Positions 6,061 through 9,795 of a DNA stretch of 9,795 nt are shown here, in pieces. Under the pieces are notes generated by a model. That model was not told where the DNA came from. It ran no database searches and saw only the letters and a program-made list of their open reading frames with translations. Where the stretch lies: the NCBI GenBank assembly GCA_934663885.1, contig CAKUKW010000057.1, positions 1 to 9,795 on the forward strand, read 5' to 3'. The position numbers and the translations under genes are program-made. Within the stretch, counting starts at the first letter, position 1, and each line of letters begins with the position of its first letter. This DNA comes from an uncultured Tidjanibacter sp. (GTDB lineage Bacteria; Bacteroidota; Bacteroidia; Bacteroidales; Rikenellaceae).

Positions 6061-7974
6061 ATGGCAAAGATTATTGGAATCGACTTAGGAACTACCAATT
6101 CGTGCGTTGCGGTAATGGAAGGTAACGAACCGGTTGTAATTCCTAACAGCGAGGGACACCGTACCACCCCTTCAATTGTGGCTTTTACCGAAAATGGTGA
6201 GCGCAAGGTAGGTGATCCGGCTAAGCGCCAGGCTATCACCAACCCCAAGAATACTATATTTTCTATAAAGAGGTTCATGGGCGAGAACTGCGACCAGGTA
6301 AAAACGGATACCGCGCGCGTACCGTACAAAGTGGTTTGTGAGAACAACACCCCGCGCGTGGAGATAGGCGACCGCAAATACACGCCGCAGGAGATCTCCG
6401 CCATCATCCTCCAGAAAATGAAAAAGACTGCGGAAGATTACCTGGGAACCACGGTGGATGAAGCGGTTATCACCGTGCCGGCATACTTCTCCGACTCGCA
6501 GAGGCAGGCTACCAAGGAAGCCGGAGAGATCGCGGGCCTTAAAGTGCGCCGTATTATCAACGAGCCCACAGCCGCCGCTTTGGCTTACGGGCTCGACAAG
6601 GCCAACAGCGACATGAAGATCGCCGTATATGACCTCGGAGGCGGTACTTTCGATATTTCCATCCTCGAACTCGGGGACGGTGTTTTCGAAGTGAAATCGA
6701 CCAACGGCGATACCCACCTCGGCGGCGACGATTTCGACCACGTTATTATCGACTGGCTGGCAGAGGAGTTCATCAAGCAGCATAGTATAGATTTGCGTAA
6801 GGACCCGATGGCGTTGCAGAGGCTGAAAGAGGCTGCCGAGAAAGCGAAGATAGAACTTTCGAGCTCGACGCAGACAGAGATAAACCTGCCTTATATCATG
6901 CCGGTGGAGGGTATACCGCAGCACTTGGTAATGACACTTACCCGCGCCAAGTTCGAGCAGCTCAGCGACAAGCTTATCCAGGCAACGATAGAGCCGTGTA
7001 AAAAGGCCCTCAAAGATGCAGGCCTGAGCGCGAACCAGATAAACGAGGTTATCCTCGTGGGAGGTTCGACCCGTATACCCGCGATCCAGAAAGTGGTCAA
7101 GGATTTCTTCGGCAAGGAGCCTTCGAGGAATGTCAACCCCGACGAAGTGGTCGCAATCGGAGCCGCTATACAGGGCGGAGTCCTCACAGGCGAAGTCAAG
7201 GACGTGCTCCTTCTCGACGTTACCCCGCTTTCGCTGGGGATCGAAACGCTGGGCGGAGTCTTCACCAGGCTTATCGACGCCAACACGACGATTCCGACTC
7301 GCAAGAGCGAGACATTCTCAACGGCGGCAGACAACCAGCCTTCGGTCGAGATACACATACTTCAGGGCGAACGCCCCATGGCACGCGACAACAAGACCAT
7401 AGGCCGCTTCCACCTGGACGGCATACCTTCGGCTCCGCGCGGAGTGCCCCAGATAGAGGTTACTTTCGACATCGACGCCAATGGTATTCTGAACGTGTCC
7501 GCTAAAGATAAAGGTACTGGCAAGGAGCAGAATATCCGCATCGAAGCCTCTTCGGGCCTTACCGAGCAGGAGATACAGAAGATGCGCGACGAGGCCAGGG
7601 CCAACGAGGCGAAGGATAAGGAAGAGCGCGAAAGGGTCGACAAGATCAATGCCGCCGATACTCTGATATTCTCGACCGAGAAGCAGCTCAAGGAGTATGG
7701 GGACAAGATCCCCGCAGACAAGAAGTCGGCTATCGAGAGCGCACTCGCCGACCTCAAGGCCGCTCACGGTTCGGACAGCGTTTCGGAGATCGATTCCGCT
7801 ACGCAAAAGCTAAACGACGCATGGCAGGCTGCCTCGCAGGATATTTATTCGCAGGGCGGAGGCCAGCAGCCGGGCGGCGATGCAGGCCAGCAGAATTACA
7901 CGGGCGGCGACAGCGGCACCTCTTCCAACCAGGAAGGCAACGTGACCGACGTGGAATTCGAAGAAGTAAAATAA
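6061..7974 (+). CDS. dnaK: Chaperone DnaK (Hsp70)
   Basis: DnaK is the cytoplasmic Hsp70 that binds exposed hydrophobic peptides in an ATP-driven cycle with DnaJ and GrpE; neither partner is in this window. The start is the ATG at 6061, which opens with [14 protein letters not shown]; the earlier in-frame ATG at 5896 only adds unrelated residues. The product is 637 residues, almost the E. coli length. Visible landmarks: phosphate-1 loop GIDLGTTNS (6-14), catalytic Lys70, phosphate-2 DLGGGTFD (191-198) with the Thr196 phosphorylation-site equivalent, VGGSTRIP, and the interdomain linker VLLLD (382-386). The substrate-binding domain and helical lid follow, then a Gly/Gln-rich tail ending in VEFEEVK, close to the EEVKDKK end that contacts partners in E. 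coli. A terminator lies about 160 bases downstream. The upstream region has a sigma54-like element rather than a standard promoter. Confidence 0.99.
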   Translation: MAKIIGIDLGTTNSCVAVMEGNEPVVIPNSEGHRTTPSIVAFTENGERKVGDPAKRQAITNPKNTIFSIKRFMGENCDQVKTDTARVPYKVVCENNTPRVEIGDRKYTPQEISAIILQKMKKTAEDYLGTTVDEAVITVPAYFSDSQRQATKEAGEIAGLKVRRIINEPTAAALAYGLDKANSDMKIAVYDLGGGTFDISILELGDGVFEVKSTNGDTHLGGDDFDHVIIDWLAEEFIKQHSIDLRKDPMALQRLKEAAEKAKIELSSSTQTEINLPYIMPVEGIPQHLVMTLTRAKFEQLSDKLIQATIEPCKKALKDAGLSANQINEVILVGGSTRIPAIQKVVKDFFGKEPSRNVNPDEVVAIGAAIQGGVLTGEVKDVLLLDVTPLSLGIETLGGVFTRLIDANTTIPTRKSETFSTAADNQPSVEIHILQGERPMARDNKTIGRFHLDGIPSAPRGVPQIEVTFDIDANGILNVSAKDKGTGKEQNIRIEASSGLTEQEIQKMRDEARANEAKDKEERERVDKINAADTLIFSTEKQLKEYGDKIPADKKSAIESALADLKAAHGSDSVSEIDSATQKLNDAWQAASQDIYSQGGGQQPGGDAGQQNYTGGDSGTSSNQEGNVTDVEFEEVK

Positions 7975-7994
7975 AAGTCGGCGACAGCGGCACC
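7905..7994 (+). repeat. 16-bp direct repeat straddling the dnaK stop
   Basis: CGGCGACAGCGGCACC occurs at 7905-7920, inside the Gly-rich DnaK tail, and again at 7979-7994, just past the stop codon, 74 bases away. The second copy is in a different frame relative to dnaK and is not translated with it. It is probably a local duplication. Confidence 0.8.
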
Positions 7995-8110
7995 CTTCTT
8001 TAAAATAAAATGATGCCATTGTCGTCTAAGAAATAAGATCATAAAGAATAAAAGGGATTTCAAAGGGGCGGGATGAACGTTCCGGCCCTGAGAAAATCCA
8101 GGTAGTAGTT

Positions 8111-8129
8111 TTAGTTTAGGTTAGTTTAG
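8111..8129. repeat. Short 10-bp-period direct repeat
   Basis: TTAGTTTAG is repeated exactly at 8111-8119 and 8121-8129, with related TAGT/TAGTTT text on both sides (8103-8133). It immediately precedes the dnaK terminator and puts TAG stops in several frames. Confidence 0.6.
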
Positions 8130-8135
8130 TTTGCA

Positions 8136-8165
8136 GAAAGGCGGCGCCGGGAGGCCCCGCCTTTC
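8136..8165 (+). terminator. Intrinsic terminator of dnaK
   Basis: A 9-bp stem (GAAAGGCGG / CCGCCTTTC) encloses a loop that can extend by GCC/GGC after one C-C mismatch. It is followed by CTTATTTTC. It lies 161 bases past the dnaK stop, giving an unusually long 3' end if it is the first terminator used. Confidence 0.75.
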
Positions 8166-8241
8166 CTTATTTTCATATTAGGTGCGGTATTTCAGCATGT
8201 CCCAGGCGTCTTTTTATTCCGTTTACATATCGCAAAATAAA

Positions 8242-8261
8242 ACGGGACCTTACAGTCCCGT
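8242..8261 (-). terminator. Intrinsic terminator of the inner lipoprotein gene
   Basis: A perfect 7-bp stem (ACGGGAC / GTCCCGT) has a six-base loop. On the minus strand it is followed by TTTTATTTTG. It is 37 bases past the stop of the gene at 8299-8730. Confidence 0.8.
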
Positions 8262-8298
8262 CTCATTTCTTGGAAATTTAAGCACGCTTCGACCGCGC

Positions 8299-8730
8299 TC
8301 ATTCCGCTGACTTTTTTACCTTATCCAAAAGCTCCTGGTTAAGGAGTAGGGTATATTCGCCTTTATTGTCTTTCCTGGAGATCAGCCTGTACCTCCAGTC
8401 TGATGAATAAGTCGTGATTTCCACAGGCTCCGCTTCACCACCGACCCATACTTTGAATACGGCGACAACATCACCCGGCTCGTAAGTGCCGAGAATATCG
8501 CTTCCGTTAGAAGCCCCCAACATGCTGGCGTAACCAATGAATACCGTCTTTCCGGCACCTACTTCCAGTTTTGCTTTACCATCATTGATATTAGGGATAT
8601 ATAATCCGTCTTTATGGGTTATATATATATCTTCAGGCAGAGAATTTTCAACATAGTAATCATAGCCCGAGGATGGGTCGCACGCGGTGAACAGAGGGAG
8701 CAGCAGTAATAGATATAAAATCTTTTTCAT
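8299..8730 (-). CDS. Predicted lipoprotein of unknown function, tandem paralogue (inner copy)
   Basis: The 143-residue product starts with a lipoprotein signal peptide: MKK, a Leu-rich core (residues 4-14) and the lipobox end FTAC with Cys17 as the lipidation site, followed by DPSS. The mature part of about 127 residues has no catalytic motif I recognise. Its best conserved pieces, shared with the neighbouring gene, are YDYYVENSL (23-31), AGKT.FIG, VFKVWVG, DWRYR, GEYTL and LNQEL. By hand alignment the two mature proteins are roughly 55-60% identical, highest towards the C-terminus. The predicted location is the outer or inner membrane, facing the periplasm or surface. It lies 197 bases downstream of its paralogue and has its own ECF-like promoter and terminator, so it is not simply a second cistron. 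The gene looks intact. Function is not assigned. Confidence 0.85.
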   Translation of the reverse strand: MKKILYLLLLLPLFTACDPSSGYDYYVENSLPEDIYITHKDGLYIPNINDGKAKLEVGAGKTVFIGYASMLGASNGSDILGTYEPGDVVAVFKVWVGGEAEPVEITTYSSDWRYRLISRKDNKGEYTLLLNQELLDKVKKSAE

Positions 8731-8762
8731 AGTTATCGAATTTTTAAATGAGCTTTAATATT

Positions 8763-8792
8763 TAAGATGCACAACCGGGCGGAAACGTTGCA
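8763..8792 (-). promoter_or_regulatory. ECF-sigma-like promoter of the inner lipoprotein gene
   Basis: On the minus strand TGCAACGTTT (8792 to 8783) and GCATCTTA (8770 to 8763) are separated so that GCAAC and CATCTTA are 17 bases apart, a typical ECF spacing with an AAC-type -35. A seven-A tract lies just upstream of the -35. The same two blocks precede the paralogue while the bases between them differ. A start near 8757 would leave a leader of about 27 bases. The sigma factor is not identified. Confidence 0.45.
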
Positions 8793-8907
8793 CCTGATTT
8801 TTTTGTCAGGATATTTCAGTAAAATATAAAAGGTAATATTCCATGTTTTGTCCTTCAATCGTAATACGGTTTCGGATATCGGTCCTGCCTTTCCATTTTT
8901 CAAGATT

Positions 8908-8930
8908 TAAGTGAGCGGCCGCAGCACTTA
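8908..8930 (-). terminator. Weak hairpin at the stop of the outer lipoprotein gene
   Basis: TAAGTG / CACTTA pair around the 8-bp palindrome GCGGCCGC, overlapping the stop codon. The minus-strand tail (AAATCTTG) is poor in T, so termination would be inefficient and read-through into the inner gene is possible. Confidence 0.3.
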
Positions 8931-9365
8931 CTCTTCTTCTGCCGCTTTTCTAGCTTTGTCTATAAGTTCCTGGTTAAGGATGAGGGTATACTCACCGTAA
9001 TTGTCTTTTGCCGAGACCTGCCTGTACCGCCAGTCAGTTGGGTAAGTCTTGACCTCAAGAGGTTCGGTTTCCTCTCCTACCCATACTTTAAACACTACTA
9101 CGTAATAGCCGGGTGGGTAGTTGGTAATAAAATCTTGTCCGTTTCTGGTGCCCGTGCTGTGGCCTTGCCCGATGAACTGGGTCTTGCCTGCATATGCTCT
9201 CATTACTTTACCATTGGAAATGTGGGAAATAGACAATCCGTCCTTCCATGTTACGTCAACATATTCGGACAACGAATTTTCAATATAAAAATCGTATTGC
9301 GATTCAGGGTCGCAAGCCGTAGTGAACGGGAGGATTATCAATAAAAAGATTAGAATTTTTCTCAT
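8928..9365 (-). CDS. Predicted lipoprotein of unknown function, tandem paralogue (outer copy)
   Basis: The product has 145 residues: signal peptide MRK plus hydrophobic core (4-14), lipobox end TTAC with Cys18, then DPES. The mature region shares the blocks YDFYIENSL, AGKT.FIG, VFKVWVG, DWRYR, GEYTL and LNQEL with the gene at 8299-8730, and ends in a charged helix (ARKAAEEE). It differs mainly in the middle (about residues 36-95). No Cys besides the lipidated one is visible. It is the copy next to pepD and is preceded by pepD's complete terminator, which suggests it sits at the ancestral position and the inner gene arose from it. The ATG at 9365 precedes a normal signal peptide. An ECF-like promoter is at 9393-9422. 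No family name is claimed. Confidence 0.85.
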   Translation of the reverse strand: MRKILIFLLIILPFTTACDPESQYDFYIENSLSEYVDVTWKDGLSISHISNGKVMRAYAGKTQFIGQGHSTGTRNGQDFITNYPPGYYVVVFKVWVGEETEPLEVKTYPTDWRYRQVSAKDNYGEYTLILNQELIDKARKAAEEE

Positions 9366-9392
9366 GTCTATGAATTTTTAGCGTTTTGATAT

Positions 9393-9422
9393 TAAGATGC
9401 ACAACGGAGAGGAAACGTTGCA
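9393..9422 (-). promoter_or_regulatory. ECF-sigma-like promoter of the outer lipoprotein gene
   Basis: On the minus strand TGCAACGTTT (9422 to 9413) and GCATCTTA (9400 to 9393) have the same 17-base GCAAC-CATCTTA spacing as the other copy, with different bases in the centre (TCTCCG here, CGCCCG there). A seven-A tract (9433 to 9427) lies upstream of the -35. The leader would be about 22 bases. Confidence 0.45.
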
Positions 9423-9493
9423 CCTATTTTTTTATCAGGTATTTCAATAAAACATAAAAGGGAGTATTCAATGTTTTGTCTTCATATAATAAA

Positions 9494-9525
9494 ACGGTTA
9501 CGGATATCCGGATATCCGTAACCGT
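9494..9525 (-). terminator. Terminator of pepD, a perfect 32-bp palindrome
   Basis: Two 16-base arms (9494-9509 and 9510-9525) are exact inverted repeats, with no spacer, and contain repeated GGATATCC. On the minus strand the hairpin is followed by TTTATTATAT. It starts 21 bases past the pepD stop. A degraded copy of the left arm is found at 8866-8882 in the duplicated unit. Confidence 0.8.
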
Positions 9526-9546
9526 AAATATTCAACGCTGAAATCA

Positions 9547-9795
9547 TTACTCTATATTCTCCAGGATGTCCACCAGGTGTTTCCAGAATTTTTCCACCGT
9601 TTCTATCTCGAGCCTTTCGTCGGGCGAGTGGACGCCGCGCAGGGTCGGGCCGAACGATATCATTTCGAGGTGCGGGTATTTTTCGAGGAAGAGGCCGCAT
9701 TCGAGACCCGCGTGGATGGCACGCACTACCGGCTGATTGCCGAACAGGCGCTTGTAGCTCTCCTCGGCAATCTTGAGGAGCTTACTGGATGGATC
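9547..9795 (-). CDS. pepD: Aminoacyl-histidine dipeptidase PepD (M20 family), C-terminal 82 residues
   Basis: PepD hydrolyses Xaa-His dipeptides such as carnosine using two Zn ions; it is cytosolic. Only the C-terminus is in the window, reading from the right edge to TAA at 9549-9547. Translation gives the typical PepD ending: an LFGNQPVVRAIHAGLECG segment, then LEKYPHLEMISFGPTLRGVH, SPDERLEIETVEKFWKHL and a final DILENIE. The Glu of HAGLECG and the His of RGVHSP are the conserved C-terminal positions of the family. The frame is open to base 9795 with no start, so the gene continues outside. It lies upstream of the two lipoprotein genes on the same strand but is separated from them by a strong palindromic terminator, so a shared transcript is unlikely. 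Confidence 0.93.
   Translation of the reverse strand, partial: DPSSKLLKIAEESYKRLFGNQPVVRAIHAGLECGLFLEKYPHLEMISFGPTLRGVHSPDERLEIETVEKFWKHLVDILENIE

Larger units (their letters stand above)
7975..8298. other. Non-coding region between the convergent dnaK and lipoprotein genes
   Basis: This 324-base stretch has no gene. It holds the second copy of the 16-bp repeat, an imperfect hairpin at 8066-8088 without a T-tract, a 10-bp-period TTAGTTTAG repeat (8111-8129), the dnaK terminator (8136-8165) and the terminator of the lipoprotein gene (8242-8261). Between the two terminators (8166-8241) nothing is recognised. Confidence 0.7.
8299..9511 (-). repeat. Diverged tandem duplication: lipoprotein gene plus about 150 bp upstream
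   Basis: Two units line up at a spacing of about 630 bases: gene 8299-8730 with upstream DNA to about 8882, and gene 8928-9365 with upstream DNA to about 9511. Matching upstream blocks include AAGATGCACAAC, GAAACGTTGCACCT, a T7 tract, ATTTCA, ATAAAAGG, ATGTTTTGTC and ACGGTT-CGGATATC. Sequence 3' of the two genes is not similar. Confidence 0.85.

Noticed and set aside
6172..6924. 250-codon open frame on the minus strand
   Set aside because: It lies wholly antisense to dnaK with no family resemblance; long antisense frames are common opposite dnaK.
8066..8088. Imperfect GGGC-GGA / TCC-GCCC hairpin after dnaK
   Set aside because: It has a G-G mismatch and no T-tract after it, so it is not a credible terminator; it may be a chance fold.
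1..9795. CRISPR array, insertion sequence, attachment site or replication origin
   Set aside because: No regularly spaced long repeats, transposase or integrase frames, terminal inverted repeats or DnaA-box clusters were seen.

Overview
The window looks like chromosomal DNA of a member of the Bacteroidales, possibly close to Alistipes/Rikenellaceae. The family is an inference. The evidence is a single-chain SecDF of 997 residues, a Bacteroidetes-type CdaA, a full-length DnaK, a C-terminal PepD fragment, start codons without clear Shine-Dalgarno sequences, and several matches to the Bacteroidetes promoter pattern TTTG / TAnnTTTG. All genes but the two lipoprotein genes belong to common housekeeping or conserved families. 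No mobile element, CRISPR array, rRNA or tRNA was seen.

Layout from left to right. A 5'-truncated arginase/agmatinase-family gene (+, 1-819) converges on cdaA (-, 1090-1872), which makes c-di-AMP. Positions 820-1015 hold nothing recognisable. secDF (-, 1987-4980) lies upstream of cdaA on the same strand, separated by a strong terminator whose loop and tail seem to contain the cdaA promoter. A 448-base non-coding stretch (4981-5428) carries secDF promoter candidates and a two-way terminator. Next comes a small helix-turn-helix gene (-, 5429-5677), divergent from dnaK (+, 6061-7974). The 383 bases between them hold a sigma54-like promoter, an 18-bp dyad and a cluster of TGTCA pentamers. dnaK then converges on two tandem paralogous lipoprotein genes (-, 8299-8730 and 8928-9365). 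At the right edge is the C-terminus of a PepD-type M20 dipeptidase (-, 9547 to the window end).

How the parts relate. SecDF and DnaK both serve protein export and folding, and CdaA makes a second messenger tied in other bacteria to envelope and osmotic balance, but the terminators suggest each gene is transcribed separately rather than in one operon. The most interesting signals are regulatory: the dnaK upstream region, which lacks a perfect TAnnTTTG and instead has a TGGCAC-N5-TTGA element, and the two lipoprotein genes. The lipoprotein genes are a diverged tandem duplication that kept an ECF-sigma-like promoter in front of each copy. The inner copy also carries what looks like half of the pepD terminator, a relic of the duplication. 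No clearly new multi-gene system is visible.
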